Under the pieces are notes generated by a model. That model saw only the letters and a program-made list of their open reading frames with translations. It made no database searches and had not been told where the DNA came from. Shown piece by piece: positions 24,830 to 34,719 of a stretch of DNA of 64,000 nucleotides. The position numbers and the translations under genes are program-made. The DNA is from Streptomyces pinistramenti (GTDB lineage: Bacteria; Actinomycetota; Actinomycetes; Streptomycetales; Streptomycetaceae). Positions within the stretch are counted from its first letter, which is position 1, and every line of letters starts with the position of its first letter. The stretch is taken from the NCBI RefSeq assembly GCF_020564935.1, contig NZ_JAJCXB010000027.1:1-64000 (forward strand), in the 5' to 3' direction.

Positions 24830-26590
24830 ATGTTGAACCCGAGCCGGCCGAGGCGCCCCGAATGGCCGAAAGCGGCACCACGGGCCCAGCGGACCCCCAC
24901 CCCGGTCCCGGACAAACCTTCAGGAACGGCGCGCACAACGCATTCCCCTCGATCCCGCGCCGCCCTCCCCGTCGCCCTGCTGGCCTCCGCGCTGACGCTG
25001 ACCGGCTGCTCGAACGCCGCCGACGCCGATCCCCCCGGCAACACCGGATCCCCGCCGTCCGCCGCCCCCACCCCCACCTGGAAAGCGGTGACCGGCAAGC
25101 CCCGCACCATCCCCGCCGTACGGGACTTCCGACCGGCCGACGGGCGCGGCTGGCGGCCCTCCAAGGGTGCGCGGATCGTGGTGCCGGCCGGCGAGAAGAG
25201 CACCGTCGCCGACGAGGCCCGGCTGCTCGCGCAGGACCTCGGCGGCATCCCGGTGGTCTGGGGCAAGCAGACCGTACGGCCCGGCGACATCGAGCTGAAG
25301 CTCGCGGGCAAGGGCGGCAAGGCGCCCGAGCAGCTGCCGGACAACGCCCCGGCCCGCTCCACCGCGGACGAGGCGTACACCCTCACCGCCCGCAGCACCC
25401 GGCTCACCCTCAGCGCCCCCACCGACGCCGGCATCTTCCAGGGCACCAGGACCGTCAAGCAGGCCGTGCACGCCGCGGGCGGCCTGCCCGAGGGCACCAT
25501 CGAGGACCGGCCGGACCGGCTGCAGCGCGGCATGCTGCTGGACAACGCCCGCAAGCCGTTCGACGCGCAGTGGATCGAGGCCAGGATCCGCGAGCTCGGC
25601 GACCTCAAACTCAACCAGCTCCAGCTGCACTTCTCCGACGACCAGGGCTTCCGCATCGAGAGCGACAGCCACCCGGAGATCGTCTCCAAGGACCACCTGA
25701 CCAAGGCCCAGGTCCGTCACCTGCTGAAGGTGGCGCAGTCCCGGCACGTCACCGTCATCCCGGAGATCGACTCGCCAGGACACCTGGGCGCGGTGCTCGA
25801 CAAGCACCCCGACCTCCAACTCCGCAACGCCCGGGGCACCGTGCTGCGCGGCGCCATCGACATCTCCAAGCCCGCCTCGGCCAAGCTCGTCGACGACCTG
25901 CTGCGCGAGTACGCCTCGCTGTTCGGCTCGCCCAAGGGCGCCCCCGCCTACTGGCACCTCGGCGGCGACGAGTACCAGGCGCTGATGGTCTCCGACCCCG
26001 CCGCCTCGTACCCAGGGCTCGCGCAGGCCGCGCGGAAGAAGTACGGGCCGCAGGGCACCATCGAGGACCTGGCGACCGGCTGGCTCAACGACCGTCAGAA
26101 GACGGTGGAGAAGGCCGGCAAGAACCGGATCGAGGCGTGGAACGACGGCTTCTTCCCGGACGCGAAGGTCAAGGCCGACAAGAACCGTACGGTCGGCTAC
26201 TGGACCGGCAAGGAGATCGGCAAGCGCGACCCCGCGGAATTCCTGCGCGAGGGCCGCAACCTCGTGAACCTCAACGACGAGTACCTCTACTACGTCCTGG
26301 GCGAGCCCAACGAGTTCGTCTACCCGACCGGTGAACGCATCTACCGCAGCTGGACCCCGGCGGTGCTGCGCCACACCTCGCCCGTGAACGTCCCGAAGAG
26401 CATGACCGGGCCCGACCGGATCCAGGGCGCGCGGTTCGCGATCTGGTGCGACCTGGCCGGATCGCAGACCCCGGAGCAGATCGCGCGCGGGATCCGGATG
26501 CCGCTCGCGGCGCTGGCACAGAAGGTGTGGGATCCGCGGACCCCCGCGATGAGCTGGGCGGACTTCCGGACGCTGGCCGACAAGGTGTGA
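24830..26590 (+). CDS. beta-N-acetylhexosaminidase (GH20), lipoprotein
   Basis: This 586-residue secreted lipoprotein has a long basic n-region, a hydrophobic stretch and lipobox LTGC with C60. It continues with a Pro/Ser linker, a GH20 N-terminal alpha/beta domain and a (beta/alpha)8 domain. The catalytic pair D380-E381 is in HLGGDEYQ. The aspartate of the pair orients the substrate N-acetyl group for substrate-assisted hydrolysis of chitin or peptidoglycan fragments. ATG 24830 follows GTGAGG. The gene is divergent from the OHCU decarboxylase (126 bp apart) and ends in a hairpin. Confidence 0.93.
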   Translation: MLNPSRPRRPEWPKAAPRAQRTPTPVPDKPSGTARTTHSPRSRAALPVALLASALTLTGCSNAADADPPGNTGSPPSAAPTPTWKAVTGKPRTIPAVRDFRPADGRGWRPSKGARIVVPAGEKSTVADEARLLAQDLGGIPVVWGKQTVRPGDIELKLAGKGGKAPEQLPDNAPARSTADEAYTLTARSTRLTLSAPTDAGIFQGTRTVKQAVHAAGGLPEGTIEDRPDRLQRGMLLDNARKPFDAQWIEARIRELGDLKLNQLQLHFSDDQGFRIESDSHPEIVSKDHLTKAQVRHLLKVAQSRHVTVIPEIDSPGHLGAVLDKHPDLQLRNARGTVLRGAIDISKPASAKLVDDLLREYASLFGSPKGAPAYWHLGGDEYQALMVSDPAASYPGLAQAARKKYGPQGTIEDLATGWLNDRQKTVEKAGKNRIEAWNDGFFPDAKVKADKNRTVGYWTGKEIGKRDPAEFLREGRNLVNLNDEYLYYVLGEPNEFVYPTGERIYRSWTPAVLRHTSPVNVPKSMTGPDRIQGARFAIWCDLAGSQTPEQIARGIRMPLAALAQKVWDPRTPAMSWADFRTLADKV

Positions 26591-26596
26591 GCGGGC

Positions 26597-26640
26597 GGCG
26601 GCCCCGGACCAGGAAGGCGCGTGGGACGGCCGGGGCCGCC
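26597..26640 (+). terminator. terminator of the GH20 gene
   Basis: GGCGGCCCCGG (26597-26607) and CCGGGGCCGCC (26630-26640) are perfect 11-bp arms around a 22-nt loop, 6 nt after the stop codon. There is no T-run. Confidence 0.65.
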
Positions 26641-26961
26641 ACCCCCCACAGGAGAGGCCCCGGCCGTCGTTCACGGAGGGGCCGGCGAGGGCCCCTATTC
26701 GATACAGCGCCGGACGGCCCGAAAGCGTCACAGGGGGTGTGGGCGGGGGCACCGCTCGTGGTCTGGACGGCGGCCGTGCCGGGCCCGTAACGTGCCACGG
26801 CCCGGCCCGGGTGCGGAGCCGATGACCAGGCGGGTTACCGTCAGCGGGAACATCCGGGTTACCGGCGGTTCCGGGGGCGCCGCGAGCTGCGGTGGGCCGC
26901 CCGGCGCCGTGGTGAGCGGGGAAGCAGTGAATCGGCAAGGACCGGGCAGCGGACGTTCCGC
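26641..26961. other. intergenic region upstream of the ECF sigma gene; direct repeat
   Basis: No gene is supported here. CGGGTTACCG occurs twice (26831-26840 and 26855-26864, 24 nt apart). Between and across the second copy, GGGAAC (26846-26851) followed 15-16 nt later by GGTTC resembles an ECF-type promoter. This would suit autoregulation of the downstream sigma factor but is only a suggestion. Confidence 0.35.
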
Positions 26962-27831
26962 ATGCGACAGGATGGATCCGTGCGAGGGGACGACATTCAG
27001 CCGGACGACAGCCGGCTGACCGTTGCCGTGCAAGCGGCACAGGACGGTGACGAAGCGGCGTTCCGCGTCGTCTACCGTGCCGTACATCCCCGACTTCTCG
27101 GATATGTACGGACGTTGGTGGGTGAAGCGGACGCGGAGGATGTCGCCTCCGAAGCCTGGCTGCAGATCACCCGCGATCTCGCCCGCTTCAGCGGAGACGC
27201 GGACCGGTTCCGCGGCTGGGCCGCCCGCATCGCCCGCAACCGTGCGCTCGACCACATACGGATGCGCGGCAGGCGCCCCGCGACCTGCGGCGACGAAAGC
27301 GAACTCGCCGATACGCCCGCCGCGTCCGACACCGCGGGCGAGGCACTCGAAGCCCTCGGCACCGGCCGCACCCTCGGGCTGATAGCCCGTCTCCCGCAGG
27401 ACCAGGCCGAGGCCGTCGTGCTGCGGGTGGTGGTCGGACTCGACGCCAAGAGCACCGCCCAGGTCCTCGGCAAGCGGCCCGGCGCGGTACGGACCGCGGC
27501 CCACCGCGGACTGCGCAGGCTCGCCGAAATGCTCACCGGCGACCCCGGCACGGACGACGCCACGGAAGCGGCGGCCAACGGCGCGCAAGCGCCCTGCGAC
27601 GGCCCGGCACCCGGCGCGAACGGCACCTCACCCGCCCCGCCCGGCGCCCCGGGCAACAGCACGGAACAGCGCGCAGGCACCCCGTCCGACCGGCCGGAAC
27701 GCGGTCCGCGCGGGGGTGGTGGAACGATGGGCGGGGTGCCCGCACAGGGACGAAGACGCCGGGACGGCGTCGCGGAATCGTACGTACCCGGTGTGACGGA
27801 AACGGCCGCGCGAACGCAGAAGGACATGTGA
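26962..27831 (+). CDS. ECF-like RNA polymerase sigma factor
   Basis: This 289-residue protein has sigma region 2 (about 35-100; VGEADAEDVASEAWLQITRDLARF and RFRGWAARIARNRALDHIR) and region 4 (about 130-185; LPQDQAEAVVLRVVVGLDAKSTAQVLGKRPGAVRTAAHRGLRRL). An unusual tail of about 100 residues, Gly/Pro/Ala-rich, follows. GTG 26980 is an alternative start: CAGGAT (26968-26973) sits 6 nt before it, fitting a leaderless transcript. The stop overlaps the ATG of a membrane protein by TGATG, so the partner may be its anti-sigma factor. Confidence 0.9.
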   Translation: MRQDGSVRGDDIQPDDSRLTVAVQAAQDGDEAAFRVVYRAVHPRLLGYVRTLVGEADAEDVASEAWLQITRDLARFSGDADRFRGWAARIARNRALDHIRMRGRRPATCGDESELADTPAASDTAGEALEALGTGRTLGLIARLPQDQAEAVVLRVVVGLDAKSTAQVLGKRPGAVRTAAHRGLRRLAEMLTGDPGTDDATEAAANGAQAPCDGPAPGANGTSPAPPGAPGNSTEQRAGTPSDRPERGPRGGGGTMGGVPAQGRRRRDGVAESYVPGVTETAARTQKDM

Positions 27832-28847
27832 TGGCCGACGACCGGTACAGCTGGCTCGACGACGATGCCGCGGAGCGACTGCTGCGCGGCGAGCCGGTCG
27901 GCTCCACCGCGGGCGACGGCGCCAGGGAACTCGCACAGCTGCTGGACGCCGCGGCGGGCGCGGCCGGACCGGCAGCGTTGCCGGGGGAGGAAGCCGCACT
28001 CGCCGCCTTCCGCACGGCGCAGGCCGGGCCCGGCGGGGCCGGTACGCGGACGGCGGAGATCCGCACCGCTACCGGGGCCGGCCGGCCCGAACGCACCACA
28101 TTCGCCCGCCCGTTCCGGCGCGCCCTGGTCGTGGCGCTGGCGGCCTGCGCCATCGGCGGGGTCGCCGTCGCCGCCGGTACGGGCGTGCTGCCCACGCCGT
28201 TCCGCGGCGGCGGCACGGACCCCGAGCCCGGAGCCAGCGTCTCCGCCGCGGTCACCCCCGGCACCCTGGAGAGCGAGGAGCCCGGCACGGTCCCCGAAGG
28301 CGGTACCCAGTCCCCGGAGACGACGCCCCCCGGCCAGGACCCGACCGACCCGGCGGCCTCGCAGTCACCCGACGTCCCGTCGGGCGGCACCTCGGGACCG
28401 CCCACCCCGGACCACACCCCAGGCGACGGCTCGGGCAAGGACGGCGCCACCGCGGGCTCGGGCAACGGCGGGCAGACCTCGGGCGAGGGCGGGGCCGACC
28501 GGCGTGCCTTCGTCGCGTCGCTCTGCCGCGACTACCAGGCGGGCAAGCGCGGCGAGATGGACCGCGACACCCTCCGGCGCCTCGAACGCGCCGCCGGCGG
28601 CCCGGCCAAGATCCACGCGTTCTGCCGCGCCTACCTCAAGAAGTACCCCGCCGGGTCCGGCTCGGGCAGCCACCCGGGCAACGGCCAGAACGGCGGCCAG
28701 AACGGCGGCCACGACGAGGACGACGACCACCACCCGACCCCCGGACCGGGCTCCACCCCAGGTCAGAGCGGGGGCACCGGATCGCCCGAGCCCTCCGGCA
28801 GCACCACCGTGCGGGCCCCGAGCCTCCCGGCGCTCCGTAAGGTGTGA
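27831..28847 (+). CDS. single-pass membrane protein coupled to the ECF sigma factor (possible anti-sigma)
   Basis: The 338-residue protein has a cytoplasmic N-terminus of about 100 residues (WLDDDAAERLLRGEPV motif), one membrane helix near 103-122 (ALVVALAACAIGGVAVAAG) and a long Pro/Thr/Gly/Ser extracellular region. Within that is a conserved-looking patch with two cysteines (FVASLCRDYQAGKRGEMDR and IHAFCRAYLKKY), then a Gly/Asn/His-rich tail. Topology and TGATG coupling to the sigma gene suggest a membrane anti-sigma factor. I see no zinc HxxxCxxC motif, so the assignment is inference. Confidence 0.75.
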   Translation: MADDRYSWLDDDAAERLLRGEPVGSTAGDGARELAQLLDAAAGAAGPAALPGEEAALAAFRTAQAGPGGAGTRTAEIRTATGAGRPERTTFARPFRRALVVALAACAIGGVAVAAGTGVLPTPFRGGGTDPEPGASVSAAVTPGTLESEEPGTVPEGGTQSPETTPPGQDPTDPAASQSPDVPSGGTSGPPTPDHTPGDGSGKDGATAGSGNGGQTSGEGGADRRAFVASLCRDYQAGKRGEMDRDTLRRLERAAGGPAKIHAFCRAYLKKYPAGSGSGSHPGNGQNGGQNGGHDEDDDHHPTPGPGSTPGQSGGTGSPEPSGSTTVRAPSLPALRKV

Positions 28848-29120
28848 CGTTTTTTCGGCCCCCGGCGCAGTACTGAATGAAGCCGACTGGTCATCGGCTG
28901 CGCGCAGGCCCGGGTTCCCCCCGTACCCACGGCTTCGCGCACATGGCGCGGGCGGGGCACGTTCCCCCGGCCCTGCCCGCGCCCCCCACTTCCCCCGGTA
29001 CCTCCGGCACCCCCGCCGTCCCGGTGTGCGCCGTGCCGCCCCTGCGGGCACGCTGGGAATGCGGCCCCGGCACGTCGCCCCGCACGGAGCGCCCCGGCCG
29101 TCCGGCAGGAGGCGGGAGGC

Positions 29121-30719
<1,599 letters not shown>

Positions 30720-30731
30720 GGGGAGCGCCAC

Positions 30732-31394
30732 GTGCAAGGCGACGGAGGGGAGTTCGGGCAGGTGGGACGTGGGATCGGCGGGGATCCCGGCGAGGCGCTG
30801 GGCCGGTTCGCCGGAGTGCTGGGGGCGAGCTGTCCCGAGGGGCGGACCGAGCTGCGCGGCTCCCTGGCGTCGGGCACGTACGACCGCTTCAGCGACATCG
30901 ACCTGCGGTGGACGGTCCCGGGTGAGCGGTTCGCCGCGCTGGTCGCCGGTGTGGGCGACCAGCTGGGGCGGGCGCAGCCGCTGCTGACCGCGCGCAGCGA
31001 TCCGGACTTCCATGGCAGCGCCGACCGCAGGCTGCTGACCTACTTCTTCCGTGACCTGCCGCTGTTCCGGCGGCTGGATCTGGAGATACGGGCCGCAGGT
31101 CCCGCCCGGCCGCCGGCTCCGACGGGCGGTGGCTGGCCGCCTCCGGTGAGCGCGCTGGCCAACGCGGTCGGCGCGGTCAAGGCGGTCCGCAGGGGCCGTC
31201 CCGACGAGGTCGTCCGCGGGCTCCTGGACCGCGGCTTCGCGCGTACGGGCTCGGCGGAGCGGGCCTGCGGGGCGTGGGCGGCGGACCTGCTGCGTCTGGT
31301 GGCGGCCGCCGAGCGGACCGGGCTCGACGCGGACCCGGGCGCGTGGGCGCTGGCCGCCCGGGTCCGCGATCTGGTGACCTGTGAGCTGACCTGA
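30732..31394 (+). CDS. nucleotidyltransferase-fold protein
   Basis: This 220-residue protein has the nucleotidyltransferase signature G43-S44 followed by D55-x-D57 (LRGSLASGTYDRFSDIDLRW block), as in aminoglycoside nucleotidyltransferases and MNT/HEPN toxin or antitoxin folds. The rest is helical and lacks a recognisable HEPN R-x4-6-H motif. The GTG start is 12 nt after the mutase stop, with GGGGAG as ribosome binding site, so the two are probably cotranscribed. No known partner or substrate. Confidence 0.78.
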   Translation: MQGDGGEFGQVGRGIGGDPGEALGRFAGVLGASCPEGRTELRGSLASGTYDRFSDIDLRWTVPGERFAALVAGVGDQLGRAQPLLTARSDPDFHGSADRRLLTYFFRDLPLFRRLDLEIRAAGPARPPAPTGGGWPPPVSALANAVGAVKAVRRGRPDEVVRGLLDRGFARTGSAERACGAWAADLLRLVAAAERTGLDADPGAWALAARVRDLVTCELT

Positions 31395-31419
31395 TCCGGG
31401 ACTGCGTCAAACTGGTCTC

Positions 31420-31632
31420 ATGTCGTCACCCCGCCGCGCGTGCCCCGTCTGCACCCGAGAGATCGCCGTTGTCGGCGGCCGCTTCGCCCGTCACGACCCG
31501 CCGGGGCGGCGGACGGTGCTGGAGCTGATCTCCTGCCCGGGGTCGCGCCGGATCGCCCCGATGATGGCTCCGGCGGAGAAGCTCTTCGATCCGGAAGAGC
31601 CGCCGATTCCCGGTCAGCAGCCGCTGTTCTGA
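31420..31632 (+). CDS. small conserved protein with CxxC
   Basis: This 70-residue protein starts with ACPVCTREIAVVGGRFARHDPP, a CxxC knuckle and basic loop as in small zinc ribbons, and has one more cysteine in ISCPGS. The C-terminus is acidic and Pro-rich. I recognise it as a common short Streptomyces protein without known function. CAAACT near 31406-31411 lies just before the ATG and could be a leaderless -10. No Shine-Dalgarno sequence is visible. Confidence 0.65.
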   Translation: MSSPRRACPVCTREIAVVGGRFARHDPPGRRTVLELISCPGSRRIAPMMAPAEKLFDPEEPPIPGQQPLF

Positions 31633-31663
31633 GGCGGGACCTGTAGGGCCGCCGCCGCTTCAA

Positions 31664-32365
31664 CTACGGTGCCAGGACGTCCAGTTCAGCCATCGCGCCC
31701 ACCGTGATCTCCCGCGTCAGCGACTCGGCCCGCGCCGCGTCGCCGACCCGTACCGCCTCCGCCACCTGCACGTGCAGGGAGACCGCGGCGGGGTCGGGGT
31801 CGGTGAACATCACGTGGTGCTGGGTGCGGCCGGTCAGTACCGCGGCGACCACGTCGCCGAGCCGCGCGAACATTTCGTTGCCCGACGCGGTCAGCACCAC
31901 ATGGTGGAAGGCCATGTCGTGCACCAGGTATCTGTCGAGCTGCTGGCCGCGTGAGGTGGCGACCATGCCCATGGCCTGCTCGGTCAGGTCGGCGCACTGT
32001 TCGGGGGTGGCGTGGATGGCCGCGAGACCGGCCGCGACCGGTTCGACGGCCGAGCGCAGCACGGTCAGGGAGCGGAGCTGGCGGGGGCGGTCCCGGCCGG
32101 CCAGGCGCCAGCCGATCACCCTCGGGTCGTAGACGTTCCACTCCTCGGTGGGGCGGACGGTGACGCCGACCCGGCGGCGGGATGCCACCAGTTGCATGGA
32201 CTCCAGGACGCGGATGGCCTCGCGGATGACCGTGCGCGAGACGTCGAAGCGCTCTTCGAGTTCGTCGGTGCGCAGGACCGTGCCCGGAGGGTAGTCGCCC
32301 GCGGTGATCGCCGGACCGAGGGATTCGAGCACCCGTCCGTGCAGTCCCTTCCCCTGGTTCTCCAT
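31664..32365 (-). CDS. gntR: FadR-type GntR family regulator (gluconate operon)
   Basis: This 233-residue regulator has an N-terminal winged helix (about 12-72; RTDELEERFDVSRTVIREAIRVLES) and an FCD ligand domain with metal-type histidines (YLVHDMAFHHVVLTASGN). It is divergent from gluconokinase and a gluconate permease, the arrangement in which Streptomyces GntR represses gluconate use until gluconate or 6-phosphogluconate binds. Candidate operator half-sites lie in the intergenic region. The symbol is given from context. Confidence 0.88.
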   Translation of the reverse strand: MENQGKGLHGRVLESLGPAITAGDYPPGTVLRTDELEERFDVSRTVIREAIRVLESMQLVASRRRVGVTVRPTEEWNVYDPRVIGWRLAGRDRPRQLRSLTVLRSAVEPVAAGLAAIHATPEQCADLTEQAMGMVATSRGQQLDRYLVHDMAFHHVVLTASGNEMFARLGDVVAAVLTGRTQHHVMFTDPDPAAVSLHVQVAEAVRVGDAARAESLTREITVGAMAELDVLAP

Positions 32366-32400
32366 GGGATCACCCTACTTTCCGGGCCGGGCGCCGTTAA

Positions 32401-32466
32401 GTATGACGTTTTCGCCACAAGGTCTTGAATAAGTCGTACCTAATGGGTTTCAGTGGGGTGTCATAC
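32401..32466. promoter_or_regulatory. gluconate operator region
   Basis: GTATGAC (32401-32407) and GTCATAC (32460-32466) are exact inverted copies. Between them TAAGTCGTACCTA (32430-32442) contains GT-N3-AC, the core of FadR-type GntR operators. One site overlaps the likely gntR promoter and another the gntK leader, so both divergent units could be repressed. The sites are seen in the sequence; the function is inferred. Confidence 0.6.
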
Positions 32467-32497
32467 CGAGGTCGAAGAAGACAGCGAGGTACACGGG

Positions 32498-33007
32498 ATG
32501 AGCACGCCCCACGTCATCGTCGTGATGGGAGTGGCCGGCACCGGCAAGACGACGATCGGCCCGCTGGTGGCCGCCGAACTGGGTGTGACCTACGCCGAGG
32601 GCGACGACTTCCATCCCCCGGCCAACATCGCCAAGATGTCGGCCGGCACCCCGCTCGACGACACCGACCGCGGCCCCTGGCTGGACGCCATCGGCGCCTG
32701 GGCGCACGCACGGGCCGGCCAGGGCGGCGTGGTCAGCTGCTCCGCGCTCAAGCGCCGCTACCGCGACCGGCTCCGCGCCGCCGCACCCGGCCTGGTCTTC
32801 CTGCACCTGACCGGAGACCGCGCGCTGATCGAAGCGCGGATGACCGAACGACAGGGGCACTTCATGCCCACCGCGCTGCTCGACTCGCAGTTCGCCACCC
32901 TCGAACCGCTCGGGCCCGACGAGCGCGGCGTCTGCGTGGACGTCAGCGGCACGCCCGAAGAGATCGCCGCACGGGCCGCCGACGCGCTGCACGCTCCGGC
33001 GGTCTGA
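32498..33007 (+). CDS. gntK: gluconokinase
   Basis: This 169-residue P-loop kinase phosphorylates gluconate to 6-phosphogluconate for the pentose phosphate pathway. Walker A GVAGTGKT is at 11-18, and the GntK blocks EGDDFHPPANIAKMSAGTPLDD, CSALKRRYRD and HFMPTALLDSQFATLE are present. The ATG at 32498 gives the family's usual length. It precedes the permease by 44 nt in the same operon. Confidence 0.95.
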   Translation: MSTPHVIVVMGVAGTGKTTIGPLVAAELGVTYAEGDDFHPPANIAKMSAGTPLDDTDRGPWLDAIGAWAHARAGQGGVVSCSALKRRYRDRLRAAAPGLVFLHLTGDRALIEARMTERQGHFMPTALLDSQFATLEPLGPDERGVCVDVSGTPEEIAARAADALHAPAV

Positions 33008-33051
33008 GCCGCCGAGGGCCTCCCTCCCCTTCCCCCCTTCAAGGAATCGCC

Positions 33052-34476
33052 GTGACTCATCTCAGCGTGGAGATGCTCGCAGCGGACGTGGCCCCGCCGA
33101 TCACCTCGGCCGGTCATGCGCAGCTGGGCATCGCCGTTCTGGCCGGCATCGCCGTCATCGTCCTGCTCATCACCAAGTTCAAGCTGCACGCCTTCCTGTC
33201 GCTGATCATCGGCTCGCTGGTGCTCGGGGCGGTTGCCGGTGCGCCGCTCGACAAGGCCATCGCCAGCTTCTCCGCAGGTCTCGGGGACACCGTCGCCGGC
33301 ACCGGCGTGCTGATCGCCCTCGGCGCGATCCTCGGCAAGCTGCTCGCCGACTCGGGCGGCGCCGACGTGATCGTCGACACGATCCTGGCCAGGGCGAGCC
33401 GGCGGTCGATGCCCTGGGCGATGGTGCTGATCGCCTGTGTCGTCGGGCTGCCGATCTTCTTCGAGGTCGGCATCGTGCTGCTGATCCCGGTCGTGCTGCT
33501 GGTCGCCAAGCGCGGCAACTTCTCGCTGATGCGCATCGGCATCCCCGCGCTGGCCGGCCTGTCGGTCATGCACGGCATGATCCCGCCGCACCCCGGCCCG
33601 CTGGTCGCGATCGACGCGGTCGGCGCCAACCTCGGTATCACCCTCGCGCTCGGCGTCGTCGTCGCGATCCCCACCGCGATCATCGCCGGCCCGGTCTTCT
33701 CCCGTTACGCGGCCCGCTGGGTCGACATCCCGGCGCCCGAGAAGATGCTCCAGCGCTCGGACGGTCCCGGCGACGGATCCGGGCGGCCTTCGGACGGGCT
33801 GACCCGGCGGCCCGGCTTCGGCGTCACCGTCGCCACCGTGCTGCTGCCGGTCGTGATGATGCTGGCCAAGGCGCTGGTGGACATCGTCGTCGACGATCCG
33901 AAGGACTCCGTCCAGCGGGTCTTCGACGTGGTCGGCTCACCGATGATCGCGCTGCTCGCCGGTGTCATCGTCGCGATGTTCACGCTGGGCCGGCCGGCCG
34001 GATTCACCAAGGGCAAGATCGCCTCGACCGTCGAGAAGTCGCTCGGACCGATCGCCGGTGTCGTGCTGATCGTCGGCGCGGGCGGCGGCTTCAAGCAGAC
34101 GCTGGTGGACTCCGGCGTCGGCCAGATGATCCTGGAGATCTCCAAGGACTGGAACATCTCCGCGCTGCTGCTGGCCTGGCTGATCGCGGTCGCCATCCGG
34201 CTCGCGACCGGCTCCGCCACGGTCGCCACGATCTCCGCGGCCGGCCTGGTCGCCCCGCTCGCCGCGGACCTGAGCACCACCCATGTCGCCCTGCTGGTCC
34301 TGGCCATCGGCACCGGCTCGGTGTTCTTCAGCCACGTCAACGACGCCGGATTCTGGCTGGTCAAGGAGTACTTCGGGATGAGCGTCGGCCAGACGTTCAA
34401 GACCTGGTCGATCATGGAGACGCTGATCTCGGTCGTCGGGATCGGCTGCGTGCTGCTGCTGTCGCTGGTGTTGTAG
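33052..34476 (+). CDS. gluconate:H+ symporter, GntP family
   Basis: This 474-residue permease of the GntP family has 12-14 predicted membrane segments. Characteristic blocks are GLPIFFEVGIVLL, MHGMIPPHPGPLVA and FFSHVNDAGFWLVKEYFGM. It imports gluconate for the adjacent kinase. GTG 33052 follows AAGGAAT. A hydrophilic loop rich in Gly/Ser/Asp (about 230-255) separates the two halves. Confidence 0.95.
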   Translation: MTHLSVEMLAADVAPPITSAGHAQLGIAVLAGIAVIVLLITKFKLHAFLSLIIGSLVLGAVAGAPLDKAIASFSAGLGDTVAGTGVLIALGAILGKLLADSGGADVIVDTILARASRRSMPWAMVLIACVVGLPIFFEVGIVLLIPVVLLVAKRGNFSLMRIGIPALAGLSVMHGMIPPHPGPLVAIDAVGANLGITLALGVVVAIPTAIIAGPVFSRYAARWVDIPAPEKMLQRSDGPGDGSGRPSDGLTRRPGFGVTVATVLLPVVMMLAKALVDIVVDDPKDSVQRVFDVVGSPMIALLAGVIVAMFTLGRPAGFTKGKIASTVEKSLGPIAGVVLIVGAGGGFKQTLVDSGVGQMILEISKDWNISALLLAWLIAVAIRLATGSATVATISAAGLVAPLAADLSTTHVALLVLAIGTGSVFFSHVNDAGFWLVKEYFGMSVGQTFKTWSIMETLISVVGIGCVLLLSLVL

Positions 34477-34580
34477 GCGAGGCTCCGCACGGCAGGCCGC
34501 CGGTCCTCACGGCCGGCCCGAAACCCACCGGGCGGCACACCGGCCGCCCCGGGCGCCATCCCCCCGGCGCCCGTCCGCTC

Positions 34581-34608
34581 CGGGCCCTCGTTCCCCCGCG
34601 AGGGCCCG
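34581..34608 (+). terminator. first hairpin after the gnt operon
   Basis: CGGGCCCTCG (34581-34590) and CGAGGGCCCG (34599-34608) pair over 10 bp around an 8-nt loop, 105 nt after the permease stop. It may act together with the next hairpin. Confidence 0.55.
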
Positions 34609-34616
34609 GAACCCCG

Positions 34617-34656
34617 CACGGGGCCGTACCGGCGACTTCGCCGGTACGGCCCCGTG
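34617..34656. terminator. 18-bp perfect hairpin between convergent genes
   Basis: The arms 34617-34634 and 34639-34656 are perfectly complementary over 18 bp with the 4-nt loop ACTT. It lies between the gluconate permease and the convergent DUF2079 gene and should be a strong bidirectional terminator. There is no T-tract. Confidence 0.8.
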
Positions 34657-34719
34657 CGCGTTGCCGGTTCCAGGGGCAGCCCCGCAGCGTGGCCTTACGT
34701 CATCCGTCCTTCCACGAGG

